Positions 37,000 to 45,254 of a DNA stretch of 64,000 nucleotides are shown here, piece after piece. The DNA lies in contig NZ_JAPWIJ010000004.1 of the NCBI RefSeq assembly GCF_027270735.1, forward strand, positions 1 through 64,000. Reading direction: 5' to 3'. The notes under the pieces are model-generated. The model had not been told where the DNA came from. It searched no databases and worked only from the letters and a program-made list of their open reading frames with translations. The translations under genes and the position numbers were made by a program. The DNA is from Rhodococcus ruber. Its GTDB lineage: Bacteria > Actinomycetota > Actinomycetes > Mycobacteriales > Mycobacteriaceae. Numbering within the stretch: position 1 is the first letter of the stretch; the number at the start of each line of letters is the position of its first letter.

Positions 37000-39354
37000 T
37001 CATCTGGAGTGTGCGGGCGGACGCTCACCGATGGGCAGGCCGAACGGCGAACCACCGATTTTGCCGTCCTTGTACAACCGCTGGATTACGTCGTCCGTAT
37101 AGCCGAGTTCGAGAAGGACCTCGATGTTGTGCTCTCCGAATATCGGCGACGGTCGTGGGATGGCAAGTGCCTTGTTCAGCTGGCTGGAGAGTCTGACCGG
37201 CGAGGCGAGGTGCTCCTTGGAACCGTTGACAAAGTGCACGACATCGACGTTACGACCGCGTGCTATCACCGCAGGGTGCGCAAGAACCTCCGTGCCCGAC
37301 TGCATGATTGCTGCAGGGACGCCGACGCTGTGCAGACGCTCGACAAGCTCGCTCGACTGTCTGGTGCCCACGAAGTCGCGAAGGTCGGCGTCGAGAAGAT
37401 CGCGGTCGGCCAGGCGGCCGGTGAGATCGGCTCGATTTGTCACCGTCGCCCACGGTGCCCCACCGGTGACGTCTGCGAGAGCGCGCCAGTTCTCGTCGGT
37501 GGCAATCGACACGGCCACCCAGGCTCCGTCCGACGCGCGGTACATGCCCTGGGGTGAGATGCCCGGAGCGTCGTTGCCGCGTCGCTCGATGCGCTCGCCG
37601 GTGCGGCTCGACGCGATTATTCCCTGGGCTGTCGTCTGGGGGGCGACGTCGCACAGTGACACCTCGACGGCAGCGCCGCGCCCGGTGGACAACTTGCGGC
37701 GGAGCGCTGCCAGTGCCACGAACGTGGACATGTCGGCTGCGATCGGGTCGTAGGCGGTGCTGGTCAGTAAGGGCTCGCCTTCCGGGTAGCCAGTCATGTC
37801 GCTCAGCCCCGAGGTGGCGTCGGCCGAGTACGTAAAACCGGGGAGGTCTTTCCACGGACCGGTCAGTCCCCACGCGGGTAGCCGCATCACGATGGCGTCG
37901 GGCTGCAGGCGACGTATGCCGTCGACGTCGAACCCGACTTTCTCCATCACGCGGGGCGAGAAGTTCTCGATAACCAGATCGCTCGACGCGACGAGCCGCT
38001 CGACGATTTCGTGTCCTTCTGCGTCTTTCAAGTCGGCCGTGACCGACCGCTTACCCCAGTTGGTGGCGGTGAAGCTTGCGCCGCGCTCCCACGGGTCGGG
38101 AGCGGTGGGGAGCGGACCAGCAAAGCGCATCAGGTCGGGTCGGGTGACCGACTCGACCTTGATGACGTCGGCCCCGTACGAGGACAAATTGCGGGTCGCC
38201 AGCGGTCCCGCCTGGAAGCTGCCGAAGTCGAGCACACGAACCCCCGCCAGGGGACGGGCCGGATCGGCGTCCTTTCGGACAACACGCTCCGGCCGCGATC
38301 CCCAGTCGGTGTCGTTGTCGCGTCCCTGCTCCGCCAGCTCGCCGATCTGCCATGCGTCGCCCTCGATACGGAACGCAGGCCGAGGCTGCAGGAAGCCGTC
38401 GCGGTGGGACACGAACGTGCCGCGGGTTGTGTACGGAGGTAGCTCGGGGACGGTCTTGGAGGTGGCGACAGGGACTATGGGCACTCGCGCACGGGCCCCC
38501 ATCTCGACGAGTTCGGCGACCGTGTGTTGCGCAGTGAAGCTGCGAATGAGGGGCGTGACCTCCCGAGTCAAGTGCTGTCGGTCGACCAGTTCCGCAAAAC
38601 GCGGATCTTCGAGCTCGGGGATGTCGACGAGAGCTTTGAAGTCGATCCACTGTTGCGGGGTGACGGCCACGATGCATGCCCAGCCGTCCTTCGCCTTCTC
38701 GATGCCCGGTACCGCTGCCTGCGGCCACGTGTACGCGGCGTGGTGATCGTGTTGCCCGTACAGCCACGGAATCTGCAGGACACCGACCATCGACTCGAAT
38801 TGTGAGATGTCGGCGTCGACAGCCGTTGCGCCCGCCTCGGACGCGAGCAGTCCTCCGACGACACCGACCGCCGCGTCGATGCCCGCGGTGTACTCGCCGA
38901 TGTCGATTCCTGCGTAGACAGGGGGCCGGTCGCCTGTCGGGTGTACGGCCGTGAGACCGCACTCGGCTTGCAGGGTGAACTCGTTGGCCGGAACGGAGGG
39001 AGATGCGCCGTTCAGGCCGTAGTCGGAAATCGACACGACCACCAGATCCGGCTGCTGCTCGCGAAGTGCTCGCAGTGCGCGGACCACCGCGGGATCGTTA
39101 CCGTCGCACACCACGGCGTCTGCGCGTGACACCAAGCCCGGAAGGTCGGACGAGATATCTCGCAGCGAATTCAGCCGAACGGAGTGTTTGCCGCCGTGTA
39201 GATACGCTGCGAAGTCGCGGCCCGCTACATCGAGTTCGGGCCGTGCGTTCACCTCGACCCGGACCACGGTCGCTCCCGCGTCGCGGAGCATCTTGCCGGC
39301 AAAGCCGGTCGAGATTCGGTCGCCTACCTCGAGGACGGTCACATCGTCGAGCAT
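37000..39354 (-). CDS. two-domain family III CoA-transferase (CaiB/BaiF type)
   Basis: This 784-residue protein is twice the size of ordinary CaiB-type CoA-transferases (about 400) and contains two family III domains: about residues 1-370, beginning VTVLEVGDRISTGFAGKMLRDAG, and about 395-784, beginning PLAGVRVLDFGSFQAGPLATRN. In the first half the region aligned with the catalytic Asp reads GIDIGEYTAGID, so one half may be inactive; the second half has YDPIAADMS. It would move CoA between acyl groups, for example activating an aromatic acid. The ATG at 39354 follows AAAGGAA. It is on its own with the SDR upstream on the same strand. Confidence 0.87.
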   Translation of the reverse strand: MLDDVTVLEVGDRISTGFAGKMLRDAGATVVRVEVNARPELDVAGRDFAAYLHGGKHSVRLNSLRDISSDLPGLVSRADAVVCDGNDPAVVRALRALREQQPDLVVVSISDYGLNGASPSVPANEFTLQAECGLTAVHPTGDRPPVYAGIDIGEYTAGIDAAVGVVGGLLASEAGATAVDADISQFESMVGVLQIPWLYGQHDHHAAYTWPQAAVPGIEKAKDGWACIVAVTPQQWIDFKALVDIPELEDPRFAELVDRQHLTREVTPLIRSFTAQHTVAELVEMGARARVPIVPVATSKTVPELPPYTTRGTFVSHRDGFLQPRPAFRIEGDAWQIGELAEQGRDNDTDWGSRPERVVRKDADPARPLAGVRVLDFGSFQAGPLATRNLSSYGADVIKVESVTRPDLMRFAGPLPTAPDPWERGASFTATNWGKRSVTADLKDAEGHEIVERLVASSDLVIENFSPRVMEKVGFDVDGIRRLQPDAIVMRLPAWGLTGPWKDLPGFTYSADATSGLSDMTGYPEGEPLLTSTAYDPIAADMSTFVALAALRRKLSTGRGAAVEVSLCDVAPQTTAQGIIASSRTGERIERRGNDAPGISPQGMYRASDGAWVAVSIATDENWRALADVTGGAPWATVTNRADLTGRLADRDLLDADLRDFVGTRQSSELVERLHSVGVPAAIMQSGTEVLAHPAVIARGRNVDVVHFVNGSKEHLASPVRLSSQLNKALAIPRPSPIFGEHNIEVLLELGYTDDVIQRLYKDGKIGGSPFGLPIGERPPAHSR

Positions 39355-39554
39355 GGTTGATTCCTTTCGTCGGTGCCTGCACGATCCATGCGCCGACGCG
39401 CTCGACCCAGACAACGTTCCGGCCGACGGAACCTGACGTCCCGCTCAGCCGACGGAGGCTGTCCGGCTCAGCATCGTGGCCGCGGTGCGGTTGTGTGTGC
39501 CGGGGCCGCGGCGCGGCCGGCCTCGAGGTGTGCGACAACCTCGACTCGAGGTGG

Positions 39555-40334
39555 TCACGGCGTCGCTCGACGCCCACCGCCGTCCATGTAGATGGCCGAC
39601 CCATGGATGTAGCTGCAGAGCTCGGAGCTCAGAAAGCAGACGGCGGCGGCGATCTCCTCGGCCCGCGCCGCACGACCGGCGGGCACTCCGGCGCCGGCTT
39701 CGGCGATCAACGCCTCGACGTTCCGGCCCGATTTTTCTGACGCGACCCGGAAGAGGTCGGTGGCGCGGCCGGTGAGAGTGAGGCCCGGTGCCACGACATT
39801 GACGAGGACACCGTCGGGTGCCAACTCGTCGCTCAGGGCTCGCGTGAGGTTGTGCACGGCGATGTTGGCCAGACTCGTGGGCAGGTTGGTCGAGGTCGGA
39901 CTGGCACCGGCACCGCCGGATACGTTGACGATGCGCCCCCACCCGCGGCGTCGCATGTCCGGTGCCACGAGCTGCGACATCGTGAGGTAGCCATGCAGCT
40001 TGAGACGCAGCGCGTCGTCGATGTCGGACCTGCGAAGGTCGAGTACCGGGCCCATCCCGGCTGAGCCTGCGCAGTTCACCAAAATGTCGGGGGAGCCGTA
40101 GCCGGCGATGCAGGCGTCGTAGGCGACCCGGCACCCCTCCTCGGTCGACAGGTCGGCGATGACCGAGACCGCGGACCCGTCGGAGCGAGCAACTACTTCG
40201 TCGAGCAGGTCGCTGTCACGGCCGACCACGCATACGCGTGTGCCCTCTGCTGCGAGGGCGAGAGCACTCGCACGGCCGATACCGCGGCTGCCCCCCGTCA
40301 CGAGGGCGATCTTGCCGGCCAGTCCTGTCTGCAT
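39555..40334 (-). CDS. SDR-family protein lacking the YxxxK catalytic motif
   Basis: This 259-residue short-chain dehydrogenase has a clear Rossmann start (LVTGGSRGIGRAS), the NNAG-equivalent NCAGSAGM, RIVNVSGGAGAS with the Ser, and the C-terminal HGSAIYMDGGG. But the catalytic Tyr-x3-Lys site (normally YSASK before the NLTRAL helix) reads TSLAN, so both Tyr and Lys are missing. It probably binds nucleotide without the usual oxidoreductase chemistry, or uses another residue. Transcribed with the CoA-transferase gene about 200 bases downstream. The divergent acyl-CoA dehydrogenase operon starts at 40521. Confidence 0.85.
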   Translation of the reverse strand: MQTGLAGKIALVTGGSRGIGRASALALAAEGTRVCVVGRDSDLLDEVVARSDGSAVSVIADLSTEEGCRVAYDACIAGYGSPDILVNCAGSAGMGPVLDLRRSDIDDALRLKLHGYLTMSQLVAPDMRRRGWGRIVNVSGGAGASPTSTNLPTSLANIAVHNLTRALSDELAPDGVLVNVVAPGLTLTGRATDLFRVASEKSGRNVEALIAEAGAGVPAGRAARAEEIAAAVCFLSSELCSYIHGSAIYMDGGGRRATP

Positions 40335-40410
40335 GGGTAGCTCCCTTCGGCCAGTGCGTGTTCACGGCTCCTCGGACGCTAACGGCGGCCGGGCGCGGCG
40401 TGCGGCGCAG

Positions 40411-40438
40411 CTTCCATGGAGCGGAACAACGGATTGTC
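40411..40438. promoter_or_regulatory. shared 28-bp element, copy 2
   Basis: CTTCCA-N6-GGAACA-A-CGGATTGTC lies in the divergent region between the SDR (40334) and the acyl-CoA dehydrogenase operon (40521), 83-110 bases before the latter. It matches the element at 20451-20478 in every base outside the N6 spacer and the single R position. Confidence 0.65.
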
Positions 40439-40520
40439 GGTCTGTGACGCGCGACGCAGCATCGTATGAAAGCCAGCGCCTTCCGGCGAGTGGCGTGATC
40501 GACCACAACGAGGAGAGTTC

Positions 40521-41627
40521 ATGATCTACCTGGCACAGGACGATGAGCAGGAAGCCGTCGCGGAGATGACACGGGAGCTCGGCCTCGAGGTGCTGTTTCC
40601 AGTAGCGAGGGAGACCGAAGCGGCCGCAGTCGTCCCGTCCAAGACCTGGAAAGCCATCGTCGGGACGGAACTCACCGCTCCGGTCAGCGAGGAACTCGGT
40701 GGCGGGGGCATGCCCAGTGCCGTCACTTACATGACTGCGGTCGAGAACCTCGCCTACGGTGACGCGGGCATCACGCTGGCGGCCGTCTGGAGCGGTGCCC
40801 CATCACTGCTGATCTCCTTGCACGGCACCTCCCAGCAGCAATCAGGCATCCTCGAAGCGTCGAAGAATCTCGACAACCGCGGCTCGGTCGCACTGTACGA
40901 AGGATTCGGCCGCGGAGCGTCCGAGCTCGAGACGACCATCACCGACGACGGCGACGGCGTACGCGTCACCGGTCGGAAGGTCGGAGTGCCGTTTTCGGGT
41001 CAGGCCGAGTCGATCATCGTCGTCGGTGTCGATCCCTCCACCCGCGACCTGCGTGCTGTCATCGTGCCGCGCACCGCGTATGGCGTGAATGTGGGTGTGC
41101 GAGACAAATCACTGGCGCTCGACGCGGCGGATATCGCAAGCATCGATTTCGACGTCGTCGTCCCGCGCGCAAACCTCCTGAATTCCGATGGCCTGCGCAA
41201 GAGTGTCGAGTGGCTCAGGCTCGCAGTTGCCTCTGCTCAGACCGGAATGGCTCAGCGCGCATTGGAATACGCCGCCGACTACGCCAAGACCCGGATTGCT
41301 TTCGGCAAGCCGATCGCGTCTTTCCAGGGCATCTCGTTCCCTCTGGCCGAGGCCTTCGCGCGCACCGAGCAGGCCCGACTCGAGGTGCTCGACGCAGCAT
41401 CCTTGATCGACAACGACGGCGACATCGAACGCATTTCGGCGGTTGTGTCATCCGCCGTGTCGTATGCCAGCGAGAACGGAGCCGAAACCACCCGTCACGC
41501 AGTGCAGGTGCTGGGCGGGCACGGCTTCATCCGCGAGTACCCCGTCGAGCTGTGGTACCGGACGGCGGCCTTCCTCTCGACGCTCGACTTCGATCCAACC
41601 GCATCCTCCTTCAGCGCCGTCTTCTGA
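40521..41627 (+). CDS. acyl-CoA dehydrogenase, shorter subunit
   Basis: This 368-residue FAD acyl-CoA dehydrogenase has the central beta-sheet region and the C-terminal four-helix domain (YAKTRIAFGKPIASFQGISF, GGHGFIREYPVELWYRTA). It is slightly short and divergent. Immediately followed by a second ACAD; in steroid side-chain degradation such adjacent pairs form alpha2beta2 heterotetramers with one active subunit. The usual catalytic Glu cannot be assigned safely here. GAGGAG precedes the ATG. A 14-codon ORF (41630-41674) sits between the two genes and is probably not real. Confidence 0.88.
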   Translation: MIYLAQDDEQEAVAEMTRELGLEVLFPVARETEAAAVVPSKTWKAIVGTELTAPVSEELGGGGMPSAVTYMTAVENLAYGDAGITLAAVWSGAPSLLISLHGTSQQQSGILEASKNLDNRGSVALYEGFGRGASELETTITDDGDGVRVTGRKVGVPFSGQAESIIVVGVDPSTRDLRAVIVPRTAYGVNVGVRDKSLALDAADIASIDFDVVVPRANLLNSDGLRKSVEWLRLAVASAQTGMAQRALEYAADYAKTRIAFGKPIASFQGISFPLAEAFARTEQARLEVLDAASLIDNDGDIERISAVVSSAVSYASENGAETTRHAVQVLGGHGFIREYPVELWYRTAAFLSTLDFDPTASSFSAVF

Positions 41628-41670
41628 CCATGACCGACACCACCACATTCACCTTCATCGAGGAGCACGC

Positions 41671-42867
41671 ATGAGCACAACGTCGTTCGAGCTGAGTCCG
41701 GAGCTGCAGCGGTACGCGCAGGAATTGCGCGAATGGGCGTCCGGCGCACTTCGTCCCCATGCCCGCGAGGCCGACACTCGGAAAAAGGTCCCGGACGACT
41801 GGGAGGCGATCCTGCATACCTCGCCCGTTCCGTTGGGGCGCGAGGACACCGACACAGATCGGCTGCCTGAATTCGCCGACGGCTTCTGGGTCGCGCAGAT
41901 GGCCTACCACGAGAACTTCGTGTACGGCGACGTGTGGGGGTTCGGCGTTCCGGGGCGCGGTATCGGTCAACTCGTCATCGAGGCAATGGGCAGTCCTGAG
42001 CAGATCAAGAAGTGGTACGACCCGGTCATGGACGGGACTCTTTCGACCGGCTTCGCGCTCACTGAACCTCACTTCGGCTCCGACACCTCGCAGGTCGCCA
42101 CCACAGCGGTGCGGGACGGCGACTCTTGGGTCATCAACGGTTCCAAGATGTATTGCACCAATGGCGCGCGTGCGGACTACATCACCGTGTTCGCCAACGC
42201 CGACAAATCGCTCGGTGCCAAGGGGATCGCCTGCTTCGTCGTACCGCGCGGGACGCCCGGTTTCTCGATAGCGAAGGAGAACGAGGACAAGCTCGGTATC
42301 CGCAGCTGGCAGACATCCGAGCTTCTCTTCCAGGATTGCCGTGTGCCGCTCGAGAACCGTCTCGGCTGGAACGCCGCTGGTCCGGTCGACGAGGGTCCCA
42401 GGGTATCCGGTCAGGGCGGTGCCCTGGCGGCGCTGTCGAACAACCGACCCAACATGGCCGGGATGGCCGTTGGCATGGCGCAGGCATCCATCGACGTGAC
42501 CACGAAGCTTCTCGCGGGCCAGCAGGCCGGGTACTCCGTACACCGCTGGGCTGCGGTGCAGCGCGATCTGGATGCCATGAACGAGGCGCTCTCCCGCGCC
42601 CGCCGAATCAACTACAAGGCGGCCTTCGTACTCGACAACGGCACCCCCAACCGGTACAACCCGGCGATCTCGAAGGGGTACTCCCCGCAGACGTGCGACC
42701 GGATCATCCGACGCTGCATGCAGCTGCTGGGACCGGAGGGCACCAGCAAGGAGCTCCTGCTGGAGAAGTGGTATCGCGACGTCAAGATCATGGACATCTT
42801 CGAAGGCTCCAGCCAGGTCCAGCGCATCATCGTCGCCCGTGAACTCGTCGGCCGCCTCGCCGGCTGA
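41671..42867 (+). CDS. acyl-CoA dehydrogenase, longer subunit
   Basis: This 398-residue ACAD has the FAD/substrate signatures FALTEPHFGSDTSQVATTA (about 125-145), INGSKMYCTNGARADY, and the C-terminal MDIFEGSSQVQRIIVARELVGRL. It dehydrogenates an acyl-CoA at the alpha-beta bond. GAGGAGC precedes the ATG at 41671. With the gene upstream it likely forms a heteromeric enzyme; its position between CoA ligase/transferase genes and ring-cleavage genes suggests side-chain beta-oxidation of an aromatic acid-CoA. The operon continues to the beta subunit. Confidence 0.9.
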   Translation: MSTTSFELSPELQRYAQELREWASGALRPHAREADTRKKVPDDWEAILHTSPVPLGREDTDTDRLPEFADGFWVAQMAYHENFVYGDVWGFGVPGRGIGQLVIEAMGSPEQIKKWYDPVMDGTLSTGFALTEPHFGSDTSQVATTAVRDGDSWVINGSKMYCTNGARADYITVFANADKSLGAKGIACFVVPRGTPGFSIAKENEDKLGIRSWQTSELLFQDCRVPLENRLGWNAAGPVDEGPRVSGQGGALAALSNNRPNMAGMAVGMAQASIDVTTKLLAGQQAGYSVHRWAAVQRDLDAMNEALSRARRINYKAAFVLDNGTPNRYNPAISKGYSPQTCDRIIRRCMQLLGPEGTSKELLLEKWYRDVKIMDIFEGSSQVQRIIVARELVGRLAG

Positions 42868-42900
42868 CGACCGGTCCATCGAAGTCACGACGAAAGAAGA

Positions 42901-43428
42901 ATGTTGATGAGTTTGACGACACAGCCCGATCTTCGGTCGACAGCCGCTCGCGACGTCCTGGTCGACGTCGAGCAGTTCTTGTTCGAGGAGGCCGAGATGC
43001 TCGACCAGTGGCGCCTGCACGAGTGGCTCGACCTTTTCGCGCCTGGGGGTTATTACGAGATTCCGGCGACGGACCGTCCGGACGGCGATCCGTCGAAAGA
43101 TCTCTTCCTGGTCCATGACGATCGTTTCCTGCTGGAGCAACGGGTCAACTCGCTGCTGACGCGAGCCGCGCACGCCGAGTATCCGCATTCGGCAACGCGG
43201 CGGATGATCTCGAACGTGCGGGTGATGGAGGCTCCGAACGACCGTCTGCATGTGCTGGCCAACTTCGCGGTCTACCGAGTTCGCTCGGGGGTCCTGGACA
43301 CGTATGTCGGCCAGTACCGGCACATCGTGGAGCGAGACGAGGTGACCGGCTTCCGGTTCATCAGCCGGAAATCGGTCATGGTGCTCGATGCACTACGGCC
43401 GCACGGCAAGGTCAGCATCATTCTGTGA
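42901..43428 (+). CDS. Rieske oxygenase beta subunit, copy 2 (orphan)
   Basis: This 175-residue SnoaL-like small subunit opens with VEQFLFEEAEMLDQWRLHEWLDLF and has EYPHSATRRMISNVRV, in line with copy 1 at 24425. It has no alpha subunit beside it; the only unpaired alpha gene is at 27771-29102, 14 kb away on the other strand. A start at 42907 (ATG) is also possible. It overlaps the next SDR by GTGA and follows the ACAD by 33 bases, so it is co-expressed with side-chain oxidation. Confidence 0.9.
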   Translation: MLMSLTTQPDLRSTAARDVLVDVEQFLFEEAEMLDQWRLHEWLDLFAPGGYYEIPATDRPDGDPSKDLFLVHDDRFLLEQRVNSLLTRAAHAEYPHSATRRMISNVRVMEAPNDRLHVLANFAVYRVRSGVLDTYVGQYRHIVERDEVTGFRFISRKSVMVLDALRPHGKVSIIL

Positions 43429-44225
43429 ACCGTCTCGAGGGTAGGACGGCAATTGTGACGGGAGCCAGCGCCAACATCGGTGGGGCGCTGGCCGCCGGGT
43501 TGGCGGCGGAGGGAGCCAGGGTGATCTGTACCGACCTCGTGCATTCCGTGGCCGAAGCGACGGCAAACAGCATTGTCGCGTCCGGTGGCGAGGCGTTCGC
43601 GGTTGCCGGTGATGTCACGGATCCGGCGCACGCCGAGGATGTGGTGCGGCAGGCCGAAGAGCGGTGGGGGCGGGTCGACGTCCTGGTGAACAACGCCATG
43701 ATGTTCAACCACAAGGGCGTCATGACGATGCCGGTAGAGGAGTTCCGGCGCCAGGTCGATATCTGCCTCACAGGGGCGTTGGTGTTCACCCGGGCAGCAG
43801 CCGGGGCGATGATCGAGGGTGGACGCGGGGGCAGCATTGTCAACGTGCTCTCGACTGCTGCTTGGCAAGGTCAGGCCGGCAATATCGGTTACTCGACGGC
43901 CAAGAGCGGTCTGATCAATTTCACTCGTTCGGCTGCAATGGAGCTGGCTGGTCACGACATCCGCGTCAACGGGTTCACTCCTACCGCCACCCAGCCCGAC
44001 AACCCTGAGATGCAGGCCATGCTGCGCGCGGCGAAGTCGCCCGACAACGAGTACTCCAACGACTTCTACGGGCAGATGCCGATGAACCGCTTGCCGTCGG
44101 CGAGCGACTACGTACCAACGGTCGTTTTCTTGGCGTCGGACGACTCGGCAATGATCACGGGCAGCAACATCACCGTCGATGGTGGTGCGACAGCCAAGTA
44201 TTGGCCGTGGGTGCCGCACCCGTAA
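43425..44225 (+). CDS. short-chain dehydrogenase (dihydrodiol dehydrogenase-like)
   Basis: This 266-residue SDR has TGASANIGGAL (cofactor loop), LVNNAMMFN, the catalytic Ser-Tyr-Lys (Ser in NVLSTAAW, then GYSTAKSGLINFTRS) and the C-terminal ITGSNITVDGG. Its direct overlap with a Rieske beta subunit suggests oxidation of the cis-dihydrodiol to the catechol. It begins on a GTG within the beta-subunit stop (43425-43428) and ends in front of a hairpin. Confidence 0.88.
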   Translation: MNRLEGRTAIVTGASANIGGALAAGLAAEGARVICTDLVHSVAEATANSIVASGGEAFAVAGDVTDPAHAEDVVRQAEERWGRVDVLVNNAMMFNHKGVMTMPVEEFRRQVDICLTGALVFTRAAAGAMIEGGRGGSIVNVLSTAAWQGQAGNIGYSTAKSGLINFTRSAAMELAGHDIRVNGFTPTATQPDNPEMQAMLRAAKSPDNEYSNDFYGQMPMNRLPSASDYVPTVVFLASDDSAMITGSNITVDGGATAKYWPWVPHP

Positions 44226-44274
44226 GCGCTCTTGTCGGACCTGGGAGGTAGCTCGAACGCCTTGTGCCTCCACC

Positions 44275-44313
44275 GGACTCGCCATCGACCATCGCTCGGC
44301 CGGTGGCGAGTCC
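44275..44313. terminator. hairpin between convergent SDR genes
   Basis: GGACTCGCCA (44275-44284) pairs perfectly with 44304-44313, leaving a 19-base loop. It lies between the plus-strand SDR ending at 44225 and the minus-strand SDR ending at 44354. Confidence 0.6.
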
Positions 44314-44353
44314 ATTCTCTAGACGGGTCCTAACAGGGGCGACAGATGTTTCG

Positions 44354-45208
44354 TCAGTCCCGCCCGATCTTTCGGCGCAGCTCCTGCTCGTAGGTAACGC
44401 GAGCCGTCCTGTCGGCACTGCTCAGGACCGTATCGGCGCTGACCAGCCGCTGCAGACCCAGTCGCACGTTGCGGGGCAGCACCGCCGACGCGGCCACCAT
44501 GAACCCGCCCGAGCGAGGCACCCATGTCTCGGCTCGGGGGCGTCGGACGACGCCGACTATCGACCGCGCGACGTCCTCCGGCGCGAGGTGTTTGACTCCC
44601 TTGGCGTGGGCGATTCCCGCGGCAAGGGCTGTCTCGACGGCGGTCGGCAGGATCACACTGATGTCGATGCCGTCGTCTGCGAGCTCGTCGCGGACGGCCT
44701 CGCTCATCGCGATGACGGCGGCCTTCGAGGCCGAGTAGCTGGCACCGTCGGCCAAAGGCAGCCGGCCGACGGCAGAAGCGACGTTGACGACGTGCCCGCC
44801 GCCGCGTTCGATCATGCCCGGCACGACCATTTTCATACCGAGCCCACATCCGAGCACGTTCACGTCGAGCACTGCTCGCGAGATTGCGTCGTCCTCGTCG
44901 AGGAAGCGACCGATGGGCATGATGCCTGCGTTGTTGATGAGAACGTCGATCGGCCCGACCGCGGCCGTCGCGTCGAGGAACTCGCCCCACGACTCGCGGC
45001 TCGTCACGTCCAGTTTTGCTCCTACCGTGCCGTGGCCCACGGAGGTGGCTGCTTCGGTGACCGTGGGCAGGTCGAGGTCGCCGAGCACTACCCGTGCGCC
45101 GGCCGCGGCCAGCTGGGTAGCGGTGGTGTGGCCGATGCCGCGGCCGCCTCCGGTGATGACGACGACGCGTCCGGTCAGGTCCCCGGTCTCGCGATGAACA
45201 CTCTTCAT
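44354..45208 (-). CDS. short-chain dehydrogenase of the P450 operon
   Basis: This 284-residue SDR has ITGGGRGIGHTT, LINNAGIMPIG, the catalytic Ser (NVASAVGRL) and SYSASKAAVIAM, so it is likely active. A C-terminal tail of about 60 residues after the core (ETWVPRSGGFMVAASAVLP) resembles SDRs that act on steroids or other hydrophobic alcohols. The ATG at 45208 follows TAGGAGAG, 46 bases after the P450 stop. It probably oxidises an alcohol made by the P450. Confidence 0.9.
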   Translation of the reverse strand: MKSVHRETGDLTGRVVVITGGGRGIGHTTATQLAAAGARVVLGDLDLPTVTEAATSVGHGTVGAKLDVTSRESWGEFLDATAAVGPIDVLINNAGIMPIGRFLDEDDAISRAVLDVNVLGCGLGMKMVVPGMIERGGGHVVNVASAVGRLPLADGASYSASKAAVIAMSEAVRDELADDGIDISVILPTAVETALAAGIAHAKGVKHLAPEDVARSIVGVVRRPRAETWVPRSGGFMVAASAVLPRNVRLGLQRLVSADTVLSSADRTARVTYEQELRRKIGRD

Positions 45209-45254
45209 GACTCTCCTACGGTGATAAGGGGTTTTGGTGATGAGGGGTTGCAGG

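Noticed and set aside
41611-43323. 570-codon minus-strand ORF
   Set aside because: It is antisense to the second acyl-CoA dehydrogenase and the Rieske beta gene; composition is Arg/Val-rich with no motif.
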